Positions 21,693-30,900 of a stretch of DNA of 64,000 nt are shown piece after piece (the first letter of the stretch is position 1; each line of letters opens with the position of its first letter). Under the pieces are notes generated by a model. The model was not told the origin of the DNA, did not search any database, and saw nothing but the letters and a program-made list of their open reading frames with translations. The stretch is from the NCBI GenBank assembly GCA_035627955.1, contig DASPKU010000015.1, forward strand, positions 186,001 through 250,000. The letters run 5' to 3'. The translations under genes were made by a program, and so were the position numbers. This stretch comes from Phycisphaerales bacterium. GTDB taxonomy: Bacteria > Planctomycetota > Phycisphaerae > Phycisphaerales > UBA1924.

Positions 21693-22448
21693 TCCCCGGT
21701 ACGCCGGGCTCGTGCTCGGCGTGGGGGCCGTGGGCCAGCCGGTCTGGTCGAGGTACCAGCTCTGGAGGAGCTGCGCGACCTCGGCGGGTGAGTAGCGGCG
21801 GTCGTCGAAGCGCATCAGCGGGCCGAAGGTGATGCGGCTGTGGCTGCTCATGCGGAGGCTGGTCCAGGGCATGCGGGCCTGGGGCGTGCCCTCGATGACC
21901 ACCGGCAGCACCGGCGCGCCCGTGCGCGAGACGATGAGGCCGACGCCGGGGTGGAAGGGCAGGATGTGGCGATGCGGGCGCTCGATGGCGCCCTCGGGGA
22001 AGACGCCGATCACGCCGCCCTGCTTGACGTGTTTCAACGCGTCGCGGGCCCCGACCGTGTCCTTGCCGGTGCGGTCGACGAAGATGATGTCGGCCCAGTC
22101 CCAGATGAGGTCCATGGCCGCGACCTTCATGTCCAGGGCCATCATCCAGCGGATCTCGAAGGGGCAGGCGGACTGCACGAGCAGCGGGTCGACGCCGGCC
22201 GTGTGGTTGCACACGACGACCAGCGGCCCGGGCCTGCGGGTCTTGGGCACATGCTGAAGGCCGCGGACCTCGAGGTGGTGGACGAGGCGGACATAGACCT
22301 GCACGAAGCGGAAGGCCAGCCCGATGAGGGGGTCGCCCTGGCGGGGGTTGTCCAGCACCCAGCGCGAGAAGAACGCGAAGGCGAACAGGGCAAGGACGAG
22401 GATGGCCCAGCCAAGGGGTGTCACGAGGGGGAGGATGTTAGCGGGCAC
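21690..22448 (-). CDS. 1-acyl-glycerol-3-phosphate acyltransferase-like (PlsC family)
   Basis: 252 residues. An N-terminal membrane helix (PLGWAILVLALFAFAFFSRW) is followed by the acyltransferase motifs: VVVCNHTAGVDPLLVQS (HX4D, near residue 80), IFVDRTGKD, GVFPEGAIERPHR and VLPVVIEGTP. These are the four PlsC/LPLAT blocks, so phospholipid acyl transfer at the inner membrane is likely. The exact acceptor is not determined. The C-terminus TAPTPSTSPAYRG is non-conserved. Confidence 0.87.
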   Translation of the reverse strand: MPANILPLVTPLGWAILVLALFAFAFFSRWVLDNPRQGDPLIGLAFRFVQVYVRLVHHLEVRGLQHVPKTRRPGPLVVVCNHTAGVDPLLVQSACPFEIRWMMALDMKVAAMDLIWDWADIIFVDRTGKDTVGARDALKHVKQGGVIGVFPEGAIERPHRHILPFHPGVGLIVSRTGAPVLPVVIEGTPQARMPWTSLRMSSHSRITFGPLMRFDDRRYSPAEVAQLLQSWYLDQTGWPTAPTPSTSPAYRG

Positions 22449-22536
22449 CTAAACGAAGTCTTGTCAGACGCGGGCCTGAAGGTTCTACGAGGGGCGGTGG
22501 TGTTGGGGTTCCGTGGGGGGTAGAGTGGGGATGGGT

Positions 22537-22568
22537 GTGACGAAGTGACGGAGTGACGAAGTGGCGGA
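22537..22568. repeat. 8-bp tandem repeat containing the rarA start codon
   Basis: Four units: GTGACGAA, GTGACGGA, GTGACGAA, GTGGCGGA. The fourth begins with the rarA GTG. The preceding units take the place of a normal Shine-Dalgarno sequence. Confidence 0.8.
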
Positions 22569-24039
22569 CTTGTGGGCCGCGAAACGTGAGCAGGCACGTC
22601 AGGGCGTGATGCCCCTGGCGATGCGCATGCGCCCGCGCACGATGGACGAGTACGTGGGGCAGCAGCACATCCTCGGCCCGGGGAAGCTGCTGCGGCGGAT
22701 GCTGACCGCCGACGCGGTGACGTCGCTCATCTTCCACGGGCCGCCGGGCACGGGGAAGACCACGCTGGCGGAGCTGATCGCCAAGCAGACGAAGCGGGCT
22801 TTTGTGCGCGAGAACGCCAGCAGCGTGGGCGTGAAGCGCATCCGCGAGATCATCGACGAGGCCGCGAACCGGCTGGAGCTCGAGGGCAAGCGGACGATCC
22901 TGTTCCTGGACGAGATCCACCGCTTCACCAAGAGCCAACAGGACGTGCTGCTGGGGGACGTCGAACGCGGCCTGATCACGCTGATCGGGGCGACCACGGA
23001 GAACCCGCTGTTCGCGGTGAACTCGGCGCTGGTCTCTCGCAGCACGCTGTTCCGGCTCGAGCCCCTGAGCGAGGCGGACATCGTGAGCGCCCTGCGGCGG
23101 GCCATCGCCGACAAGGAGCGCGGCTACGGCGCGCTCAACCTCGAGGTCTCCGACGAGGCCCTGCACGTGTGGGCGACGAAGAGCGACGGGGATGCGCGGC
23201 GGGCGCTCACGGCCTTGGAGGTGGCGGTGCTGTCTTCGCTCGATGGCACTGTCTTTGGTGGCACCGGTCTCCCGACCGGTGTGCGTTTGGAGCAAGGTGG
23301 AACGAAGAGCACCGGTCAGGAGACCGGTGCCACCCCAGACGGTGCCACCAAAGGCAGGATCACCATCGACGGCCAGGTCGCCGAGGACTCCATCCAGCAA
23401 AAAGCCGCCGTCTACCACGGCACCGGCGACGAGCACTACGACGTCATCAGCGCGATGATCAAGAGCGTGCGCGGCAGCGACCCCGACGCGGCGGTGTTCT
23501 GGATCGCCCGCATGCTCGACGCGGGGGAGGACCCGCGCTTCATCGCGCGGCGGCTGGCAATCCTCGCCAGCGAGGACATCGGCAACGCCGACCCCCGCGG
23601 GATCATGGTGGCCGCGGCGTGCTGGGAGCTGGTGGAGCGGATTGGGATGCCCGAGGCGCGGATCACACTGTCGCAGTGCGCGATCTACTTGGCGTTGGCG
23701 CCGAAGAGCAACGCCAGCTACATGGCCATCGAGATGGCGATGGAGGATGTGCGCGAGGGCCGCACCGTCCCTGTCCCCGTCTACCTCAAGGACAAGAACG
23801 TGCGGGCCGCGGCGGAGATGTCGGCGGGCGGCCGCGAAGGTTTAGAAAGAGCCGGCACCGCGGGCGTGCAGGGCGGCGCCAGCGAGGGCTACAAGTACGC
23901 CCACGACGAAGCCGGCGGCCTGGGCACGCAGGATTACCTCGGCGTGGACAAGCGGTACTACATCCCGACGGATCGGGGGGCGGAGAAGTTGCTGGGGCAG
24001 TACCTGGAGGAGGCGCGGAGGGCCCGGGGGAAAGAGTGA
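22561..24039 (+). CDS. rarA: Replication-associated recombination protein A (AAA+ ATPase)
   Basis: 492 residues. It acts at stalled replication forks. The AAA+ core is clear: Walker A FHGPPGTGKTTLAELIA (near residue 57), NASSVGVKRIREII, Walker B TILFLDEIHRF, sensor LIGATTENP, then SDGDARRALTALEVA. The MgsA/RarA C-terminal tetramerisation region has DVISAMIKSVRGSDPDAA, FIARRLAILASEDIGNADPR, YKYAHDEAGG and YYIPTDRGAE. The GTG start lies in an 8-bp tandem repeat. Residues 228-263 (FGGTGLPTGVRLEQGGTKST...) are an insertion relative to E. coli RarA and are encoded by a family 5 palindrome. Confidence 0.93.
   Translation: MADLWAAKREQARQGVMPLAMRMRPRTMDEYVGQQHILGPGKLLRRMLTADAVTSLIFHGPPGTGKTTLAELIAKQTKRAFVRENASSVGVKRIREIIDEAANRLELEGKRTILFLDEIHRFTKSQQDVLLGDVERGLITLIGATTENPLFAVNSALVSRSTLFRLEPLSEADIVSALRRAIADKERGYGALNLEVSDEALHVWATKSDGDARRALTALEVAVLSSLDGTVFGGTGLPTGVRLEQGGTKSTGQETGATPDGATKGRITIDGQVAEDSIQQKAAVYHGTGDEHYDVISAMIKSVRGSDPDAAVFWIARMLDAGEDPRFIARRLAILASEDIGNADPRGIMVAAACWELVERIGMPEARITLSQCAIYLALAPKSNASYMAIEMAMEDVREGRTVPVPVYLKDKNVRAAAEMSAGGREGLERAGTAGVQGGASEGYKYAHDEAGGLGTQDYLGVDKRYYIPTDRGAEKLLGQYLEEARRARGKE
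23244..23350. repeat. Family 5 palindrome inside rarA
   Basis: Left arm 23244-23283 (GGCACTGTCTTTGGTGGCAC, then CGGTCTCC) and right arm 23310-23350 (CACCGGTCAGGAGACCGGTG, then CCACC) are reverse complements over most of their length. The insertion keeps the frame. A shorter relative lies in the RluA-type gene at 33464-33497. Confidence 0.85.
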
Positions 24040-24060
24040 GAACGAGCACTACAATGAGCT

Positions 24061-24330
24061 ATGACCTTGACCATCCCCGACGAGGTTCTACAGACGAGCG
24101 GCCTCAGTGAGCGCGAACTGCTCATCGAGATCGCCTGCCGGCTGTATGATGCCGAGAAGCTTGACAAGACACCGGCGTGCCGCTTGTGCGGGCTCAGCCG
24201 CGTGGAGTTTGAGGACGAGCTTCACAAACGGAAGCTGCCCCTATACCACTTGTCGGTTGAAGACTTCGAACAGGACATGAAGACCGTCGAAGCGATGAGG
24301 CAGTCCGACAAAGGCCGGAAAGCCGGCTGA
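24061..24330 (+). CDS. UPF0175-family antitoxin
   Basis: 89 residues: MTLTIPDEVLQTSGLSERE, LIEIACRLYDAEKLDKTPAC, RLCGLSRVEFEDELHKR. This matches the small UPF0175 proteins, which have a ribbon-helix-helix-like N-terminus and a helical region and are normally paired with a DUF3368 PIN-like toxin. The next gene overlaps its stop by one base (TGATG), supporting translational coupling. Probably neutralises and autoregulates the toxin. Codon use is less GC-biased than the neighbours, compatible with acquisition by transfer. Confidence 0.82.
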   Translation: MTLTIPDEVLQTSGLSERELLIEIACRLYDAEKLDKTPACRLCGLSRVEFEDELHKRKLPLYHLSVEDFEQDMKTVEAMRQSDKGRKAG

Positions 24331-24806
24331 TGGTTGTTGTTTCCGACACGTCACCACTCCGGGCGTTGCAGGCGGTTGGTCTGCTCCATGTCCTTGAGCC
24401 GCTTTACACGCGCGTTCTCATTCCGACTGCGGTCGCTCGCGAGCTCGTCGTGCCCACTCAAGCAGTGAGTGCGCTCGACATCGGGAGCATTCCCTTCCTC
24501 GTGGTTCGCAGCCCGGAACGACGCTTGGATCTTCCCATGCTTGGCGAGGGTGAGACGGAAGCGATATCGCTCGCAGTGGAGGTCTCAGCCTATAGCATCA
24601 TTGTCGATGACCGCCGGGCGCGGCAGGTTGCCGCGCGTATGGGACTGCGCACTGTTGGGGCCGCCGCGATTCTCGTAGCGGCTAAGCACCGAGGGCTGAT
24701 CGATCATGTGGCGCCGGTCTTGGAAGAGCTTGAGCGCAAGATCCAGTTCCGCCTTTCTTCTGACGTACGACGCACGATCCTGCTGATCGCGGGCGAACTC
24801 GACTAA
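24330..24806 (+). CDS. DUF3368 PIN-like toxin
   Basis: 158 residues. The PIN-like signature is VVVSDTSPLRALQAVGLL (first acidic Asp at residue 6), GEGETEAISLA (Glu pair) and IIVDDRRARQVA (Asp-Asp). These are the acidic residues expected for a metal-dependent ribonuclease. The ATG overlaps the stop of the UPF0175 antitoxin gene. Together they form a type II toxin-antitoxin pair lodged between rarA and fabD. Confidence 0.83.
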   Translation: MVVVSDTSPLRALQAVGLLHVLEPLYTRVLIPTAVARELVVPTQAVSALDIGSIPFLVVRSPERRLDLPMLGEGETEAISLAVEVSAYSIIVDDRRARQVAARMGLRTVGAAAILVAAKHRGLIDHVAPVLEELERKIQFRLSSDVRRTILLIAGELD

Positions 24807-24816
24807 ACTTCGAACT

Positions 24817-25794
24817 ATGACACCAGGCTCCATCATTCTCTGCCCCGGCCAGGGCGCGCAGGTTGTCGGGATGGGCAAGGCGTGGTTCGAGGCGTCGGAG
24901 GACGCGCGGGCGGTGTTCGCGGCGGCGGACCGGCAGTTGGGCGATCGGCTGGGGGCGCCGCTGTCGAAGCTGTGCTTCGAGGGACCGGCGGAGGTCTTGA
25001 ACCGCACCGACGTGAGCCAGCCGGCGCTGTACACGACGGGTATCGCGTGCTGGCGGGCGATGCTGGCGAGCGGCGACCGCCCCGTGGCCGCCGCAGCGGG
25101 GCTGTCGCTGGGCGAGTACACCGCCCTGCACGTCGCGGGCGCGATCTCCTTCGAGGATGGGCTGGAACTGGTCACCCTGCGCGGGCGGGCGATGCAGGAC
25201 GCGGCCGAGTCGCCCGAGGCCATGGCCGGCGGGGGCGGCGGCATGGTGGCGCTCATCGGCGGGACCGACGAGCAGGCGGAGCAGATCGCCCGCGAGGCGC
25301 GGGGTTCGTCTGGTGGGGGGCAGGTGCTCGTGTGCGCGAACTTCAACGCCCCCGGGCAGGTGGTGCTGAGCGGGCACAAGCAGGCGTGCGAGCGGGCGGT
25401 GAAGGTGGCCGAGGCCATCGGCGTCAAGTCCACGCTGCTGCAGGTGGCCGGGGCGTTCCACTCGCCGCTGATGGCGGGCGCGGCGGAGCGGCTTGGGCAG
25501 GCACTCGCCAAGACGGCCATCCAAGCCCCCAGGTGCACGGTCGTCTCCAACGTCACCGCCCAGCCGCACACGCCCGACGCCGAGACCATCCGCCGCCGAC
25601 TGGTGGAGCAGCTGACCAGCCCCGTCCGCTGGGCCCAGAGCTGCGCGTGGCTGGCCGCCCAGACCACGGGTGCGGGCGCGGGCGGTTTCAGCTATGTTGA
25701 GCTGGCCCCTGGACGTACACTCATGGGCCTGATGCGGCGAATCGACAAGAGCATCAAGGTGGACACCAACGACGTGCCGCCGGTGGCGGCCTAA
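24817..25794 (+). CDS. fabD: Malonyl-CoA:ACP transacylase
   Basis: 325 residues. Loads malonyl groups onto ACP to start and extend fatty acids. Family motifs: FCPGQGAQ-like CPGQGAQVVGMG at residue 9, the nucleophile elbow AAGLSLGEYTALHVAG (GxSxG, Ser near residue 92), the His in VAGAFHSPLM, and the C-terminal YVELAPGRTLMGL. An alanine/glycine insert (MAGGGGGMVALIGG) is near residue 140. fabG lies two genes on, as in many fab operons, but a terminator separates them. Confidence 0.95.
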   Translation: MTPGSIILCPGQGAQVVGMGKAWFEASEDARAVFAAADRQLGDRLGAPLSKLCFEGPAEVLNRTDVSQPALYTTGIACWRAMLASGDRPVAAAAGLSLGEYTALHVAGAISFEDGLELVTLRGRAMQDAAESPEAMAGGGGGMVALIGGTDEQAEQIAREARGSSGGGQVLVCANFNAPGQVVLSGHKQACERAVKVAEAIGVKSTLLQVAGAFHSPLMAGAAERLGQALAKTAIQAPRCTVVSNVTAQPHTPDAETIRRRLVEQLTSPVRWAQSCAWLAAQTTGAGAGGFSYVELAPGRTLMGLMRRIDKSIKVDTNDVPPVAA

Positions 25795-25812
25795 GGGCAG
25801 GTACGAACGCGC

Positions 25813-26631
25813 ATGACCAAGCCGAGCCAATCCATCCGTTCTGAGTCGCTGGCCTCCCGGGCGGGGCGGGCGCTGCTGTGCACAACGCTGACGCTGGGCG
25901 TCATCGGCATGGTGGCGATCCCCGGCGTGGTCATCACCGGCTGCGAAGAGAAGAAGCCACCGCCGCCGCCCCCACCACCGCCGCCGCCGCCGCCCACGCC
26001 GGCTGAGCCCATCCAGGTCGACCCCGTGCTGCAGAGCATGAAGCCAGACAAGCGGGTGCAGTTCCCGCAGTCGGCCTCGCCGATCGACGAGTCGCTCGCC
26101 CGCGCGGTGATCTCGCTGGCCGACGCCCTCGCCCGCGGCGACGCGAGCAAGTTCGGCGGAATGCTCAACGGGGACGCCAAGTCGCTGCTGGACCAGCTCC
26201 AGGGCGACGGCAGCTGGGACGAGGCGGTGGCAAAGATCGAGGCGGTTCGCATCGTGGCGATCGATGACCAGGCACCGCCGGCTCCGCCCTCGGCGACCAT
26301 GACCAACGCCAACGTCTACATCGCGGTGCAGGAGCCCGGGCGTGCGTACCTGGTGGCGTTCAACGCGACCAGTGATAACGGCGCCTGGAAGTTCAGCGGC
26401 ACGCGCTCGACGTCGCAGACCCGGCCGCGGGCGTCGGACTTTGACTCCATGCCGGTGATGGCGCTGGCGGTAGACAAGGGCGGGCCCGGGCCACAGAAGA
26501 GCAGTGGCGACGACGACTCTTCGAACACGGTGGTGGACAATCCCGCCGTGCCGACCGGCGACAAACCGACCGACGGGCCCAAGAAGATCAACACGCCCTC
26601 GGGCCCGGTGACGATCCCGGGGAGCGGCTGA
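25813..26631 (+). CDS. Putative lipoprotein with polyproline linker
   Basis: 272 residues. A long N-terminal signal ends in a lipobox-like VVITGC (Cys near residue 44), followed by EEKK and 13 consecutive prolines. A compact domain (residues 75-200: VDPVLQSMKPDKRVQF, DESLARAVISLADALARGDA, VYIAVQEPGRAYLVAFNATS) resembles NTF2/DUF4878-like folds, but I cannot assign a family. The tail is Pro/Asp/Ser-rich. It lies 18 bases after fabD and is followed by a strong terminator, so it probably shares the fabD transcript. Confidence 0.72.
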   Translation: MTKPSQSIRSESLASRAGRALLCTTLTLGVIGMVAIPGVVITGCEEKKPPPPPPPPPPPPPTPAEPIQVDPVLQSMKPDKRVQFPQSASPIDESLARAVISLADALARGDASKFGGMLNGDAKSLLDQLQGDGSWDEAVAKIEAVRIVAIDDQAPPAPPSATMTNANVYIAVQEPGRAYLVAFNATSDNGAWKFSGTRSTSQTRPRASDFDSMPVMALAVDKGGPGPQKSSGDDDSSNTVVDNPAVPTGDKPTDGPKKINTPSGPVTIPGSG

Positions 26632-26670
26632 GCGCCCTTGGGGCGGCGGGTGTTTGCAGTGGCAGAGCCA

Positions 26671-26714
26671 TAGGTCGTAGAGGTCGCAGATGTCCTCTAG
26701 GACCTATTTTTTTT
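26671..26714 (+). terminator. Rho-independent terminator before fabG
   Basis: TAGGTC-G-TAGAGG (26671-26683) pairs with CCTCTA-GGACCTA (to about 26706) and is followed by eight Ts (26707-26714). It ends the fabD-lipoprotein transcript 16 bases before the fabG start, so fabG probably has another promoter or depends on read-through. Confidence 0.85.
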
Positions 26715-26730
26715 CTCGGAGAGACAGCAG

Positions 26731-27480
26731 ATGACAGAGACACAAGTGACCCGCGTCGCCCTCGTGACCGGCGCCTCCCGCGGCATCGGCAGGGCCATCG
26801 CCCTGCGCCTGGCGAAGGACGGCCGGCACGTGGTGCTCGCGGCCCGCAGCGAGGGGCCGCTCAATGAGGTCAAGAGCGCGATCGAGGCCGCGGGCGGCAA
26901 GGCCTCGGTCATGGTCGTCGACATCGCTGACGCCAAGGGCTTCGCCGCCGCGGTCGAGAAGGTCGCGGAGACCCACGGGCGGCTTGACATCCTCGTCAAC
27001 AACGCCGGTATCACCAAGGACGGTCTTGCCCTCCGCATGAGCGATGAGGACTGGGACCTGGTGCTGGACACGAACCTCAAGTCGGCGTTCGTGGCGATCC
27101 GGGCCGCGGCCCGCAGCATGATGAAGAACCGCTTCGGCCGCATCGTGAACATCTCGTCCACCAGCGGCGTCGTAGGGAACGCGGGCCAGGCGAACTACGC
27201 GGCCGCGAAGAGCGGGCTCCTGGGGCTGACCAAGACCATCGCCCGCGAGCTTGGCAGCAAGGGCGTCACGTGCAATGCCGTGGCCCCCGGTTTTATCGAG
27301 ACCGACATGACCCACAACCTGCCCCCGCAGGTGAAGGAGGGCGTGCTGAACCTCATGGCGGTGAAGCGCCTGGGCAACGGCGACGACATCGCGGCGGCGG
27401 TGGCGTACCTCACGAGCGACGAGGCGGGGTTCATCACGGGGCAGACGGTGTGCGTGGATGGCGGGATGACGATGACGTGA
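26731..27480 (+). CDS. fabG: 3-oxoacyl-[acyl-carrier-protein] reductase
   Basis: 249 residues, a classical short-chain dehydrogenase. It has the cofactor motif VTGASRGIGRAIALRLA (residue 12 on), NNAGITKDGLALRMSDEDW, the catalytic Ser in INISSTSGVVGNAGQ-type context (VNISSTSGVVG), and the pair YAAAKSGLLGLTK (Tyr-x3-Lys). It reduces 3-oxoacyl-ACP with NADPH. The C-terminus GFITGQTVCVDGGMTM is characteristic. GGAGAGA precedes the start. The nearest related genes are fabD upstream and fabI at the left end. Confidence 0.95.
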   Translation: MTETQVTRVALVTGASRGIGRAIALRLAKDGRHVVLAARSEGPLNEVKSAIEAAGGKASVMVVDIADAKGFAAAVEKVAETHGRLDILVNNAGITKDGLALRMSDEDWDLVLDTNLKSAFVAIRAAARSMMKNRFGRIVNISSTSGVVGNAGQANYAAAKSGLLGLTKTIARELGSKGVTCNAVAPGFIETDMTHNLPPQVKEGVLNLMAVKRLGNGDDIAAAVAYLTSDEAGFITGQTVCVDGGMTMT

Positions 27481-27509
27481 GTGCCAGTGCTTCGCGGTAA
27501 GCTGGTGCC

Positions 27510-27944
27510 ATGGCAATACGAAAGTCATGGGTAGCCGATGGCGCGCAGGTGCTGGTCGTTGCTGCTGGCAAGGGCGCTCGTGATCAGGCTGTGCGCTTTG
27601 GTGTCTACCACAGCCACAACCACCGCACCTTCAGGCCATCGAAGTACATCGCCTTCTATCACAAGGGTTTGATCGACCTCATCGCGGAGATCGAAGGCCC
27701 GCCCGAGGACGATGTGATCATCGCTCAGCGGCCAGAGCTTGCCGAGTGGGCACGTGTCATGCCCGAGAGCAATGGTGACCCGTGGGAACCGCACTGCTTG
27801 TTCAGGCTTAAGAACGTGCAGGCGATCGGGCCAGTTGTAAATAACGCGAGGGATAAGAACGGTGACCCGACAGCGTGGACACAGAAACAGAGGTATACGA
27901 CGGTGGCGCAGCTGCGGAGTGCGCGTGTGACATCTGAGATCTGA
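27510..27944 (+). CDS. Hypothetical protein
   Basis: 144 residues, soluble, no signal peptide (MAIRKSWVADGAQVLVVAAG). The middle has YHSHNHRTFRPSKYIAFYHK and LIAEIEGPPEDDVIIAQRPE. The end FRLKNVQAIGPVVNN is followed by a Gln/Arg-rich tail. It is somewhat less GC-biased than its neighbours. I do not recognise the family. It converges on the histidine kinase gene with a 6-base gap. Confidence 0.65.
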   Translation: MAIRKSWVADGAQVLVVAAGKGARDQAVRFGVYHSHNHRTFRPSKYIAFYHKGLIDLIAEIEGPPEDDVIIAQRPELAEWARVMPESNGDPWEPHCLFRLKNVQAIGPVVNNARDKNGDPTAWTQKQRYTTVAQLRSARVTSEI

Positions 27945-27950
27945 ACACGC

Positions 27951-30900
27951 TCACTCCGAGCCGTGCGCGGATGTCAACCCCCCCACCACCTCCCGCAGCC
28001 CCGTTAGCGGCTGGCCGCGACGGTGCAGGAGGACGCGGTCGCTCTCGTAGTTGTGGTCGTCGGCGGGGACGTTGAGCACCAGGGCGCGCCGGCCGTTGTG
28101 CGCCAGGGCGTGCACCTCGCGGGGCGACGCGGTTGCCGGCTCGACCACCACCAGCGAAGACGGGGACGCGTCGGTGGGGTGTTCACGCCGCACATCGAAG
28201 CCCGCCGTGGTCAGCAGGGCGGAGACGTACGCGGCCTGGCGAGGGTCCTTGAGCTCGACCTGAGCCAGCGGCCTGGCGGCCGCGGGGTCAGAGCCTTCCA
28301 TCGGCGCGGCGGCGGGGATGAGCAGGCGGAACGTGGAGCCTTGGCCGGGCGCCGAGTCGATCTCCACGCGCCCGCCCGCGGCGGTGACGATTCCGGCGAC
28401 GATCGAGAGGCCCATGCCGGTTCCCGAGCCGCTGCGGCCGGCGGCGCGGGTCCGGGTGGTGAAGAAGGGCTCCATGCAGCGGCGGCGGACCTCCTCGGTC
28501 ATGCCGGCGCCATTGTCGGTGACGGCGACCTCGACCATCGCACCCTTGTCGCGGGAGCGGACGTGAATGTCGATGCGGCCGTCCTTGCTCTCGCCGTGGC
28601 GGGCGTGCACGGCCTCGCGGGCGTTCTGCACGAGGTTGAACACGGCCTGGGTGAGGCGGTGGGGCGCGATGGCCAGCGGCGGACAGCCCGCGTCGGCGCG
28701 GGTGGTGACTCCAACGCCCCGCCCCACGCCCGACTGGAAGATGCGGCCGGCGTCGGCCTGCCAGACGGTGGGGTTGGTGACGGCCGTGGCGCCCTCCTGA
28801 GACGGGTCCATCGCGAGCATGCGCATGCCGCGGGAGAGCTCGGAGAGGTAGCCGAGCACGGCCGCGATGGCCGCGGCGCTTTGGCGGACCTTGGTGTCGG
28901 TGCGGGCGGCTTCTTCGAGCTCCTCCACGTGCACGCGCATGGGGAGCAGTGCGTTGTGCAGGTCGTGGCCGAGGCCGGCGGTGAGCGTGCCCAGGCTGGC
29001 GAGGCGCTCGCTGTCGCGCAGGCGCCGGGCCGCGCTCTCGAGCTGGAGCGTGCGCTCCTGGACCATGACTTCCAGGCGGCCGCGGTAGCGGGCGAGCTCT
29101 TCCTCGGCGGCCCGCCGTGCGGTGATGTCGCGCTGCGTGCCCCACACGCGCAGGAGCTTGGTCGGGTCGGAGGGATCCCTGACGCCGACCATGCTGTTGG
29201 AGAAGTAGACAGTCCTTCCGTTGGCGTCCTTCTCCTGGCTTTCGATGTCGACCACGCGGTAGCCCGTTTCAAGCACGTGCGTGATGTAGGCGCGGGCGGA
29301 AGGGTCGCTGGAGGGGAGCATCATCTCCAGGTTCTTGCCGATGAGGTCTTCGGGCGAGGTGAGGCCGTACATGCGGGCCATCACGTCATTGCACTCGGCG
29401 AAGTGGGCGTGCTTGTAGACGTGCTCGAGCTGCTGCTCGATGGGGAGCGTGGTGTCGAGCGGGGGCTCGATCTCCAGCCGCCAGATGCCCTCACTGCTGT
29501 TGGCGATGAAGGCGCGGTAGCGCTCCTCGCCGGCGCGGAGGTCGCGGGCGACACGGGCGCGTTCGATGGACTCCCAGCAGCGGGCGGCGACGGTCTGCAC
29601 CAGCTCGACCTCGTCGTCGCGCCACTCGCGCGGGCTGGTCTGGTGCACGGCCATGGCAGCGGCGAAGCGGCCGGCCTTGTGCAGCGGCACGCAGATCACC
29701 GAGCGGATGTCGGTGGCGCGGTAGGCGGCGCGGACCTCCTCGCAACGGGCGTCCGTCTCGGAGTCCTGCACGACGAACGGCTGATTGGCCCGCATGAGAC
29801 GGAGGCACTCGGCCCCGAACTGGGCGAAGGTGTAGCGGCCGACAATGCTGCCGACGCCGTCGTTGTAATCGCCGGTGAGGTTGAAGGTGTCCTGGTCTCC
29901 CTCGACGTCGGCGTAGGCGCAGCGGTTGGCGTGCAGGTGCTGGCCCAGCATGCGGGCCGCGGCCTGGGTGATGGAGTGCGGGTCGTCGATGGCGCGGGTG
30001 GCGTCCTCCAGCGCCAGCAGCAGGCGGTCGCGGGCCTGAGACCGGCGGAGGTTGGTGATGTCGCGGAAGAGGACGGCGACGGTGCGGCTGCCCTCACCCC
30101 CCACTCGCGCCGCGTAGACGTCGTACCAGCGGTTGAGAGCGCGCGCTTCATCAACAAATCGCTCGGGGACGCCGGTGTCGGCGATGCGGTGGTAGAGCTG
30201 GAACCAGTGCTCTTCGTGCGCGGGACGGAGCTCACGCATGCTCCTGCCCACGACGTTGGTGAGGCCTGTCTGCTCCTCGAAAACGTGGTTGACTTCGATG
30301 AAGCGGTAGTCGGGGCGGCCGTCGGAGGTCTGCGTCGATTCGATAAGGCAGAAGCCCTGATCGAGAGATTCGAAGAAGCTGCGGAAGCGGGCCTCGCTCT
30401 GGCGCAGGCGCTCGTCGGCCCGTCGCCGCTCGGTGGTCTCGGCGAAGACGCCGACCATCCGCTCGGGCTGGCCGTTGCCGGGCGGGACGTGGCTGCTCAT
30501 GCTCAGGACAACGCGCGCGCTGCCGTCGGGGAGGCGGAGGCAGTATTCGATCTCCAGGCGGACGCCGCGTTTGCGGGAGTCCTCGGTAGCGGCGATGACA
30601 CGCTGCAGGTCGTCTGGGTGGACCCGCGCGAACATGGCCTGCTTGGCGACCGGGCCGGGCGGGACGGCGAAGATCTCGCGAGCGCGCTCATCGAGCGTGA
30701 ACTCGTCGGACTCGAGGTTCCAGGTGAAGGTTCCCAGCTGCGCGACCGAGAGGGCGGTGCTGAGGTAGGCCTGGTGAGAGCGGAGCGACTCCTCTACGCG
30801 GCGTCGCTCGGTGATGTCGCGGATGTATCCGGTAAAGAGGATGATCCCGCCGACCGCGGTGCGGGTGATGCTGAGCTCGACGGGGAACTCCTCGCCGTTC

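Noticed and set aside
23244-23350. Insertion sequence or mini-transposon in rarA
   Set aside because: The palindrome has no transposase, target-site duplication or frame disruption; it behaves as a small repeat insert.
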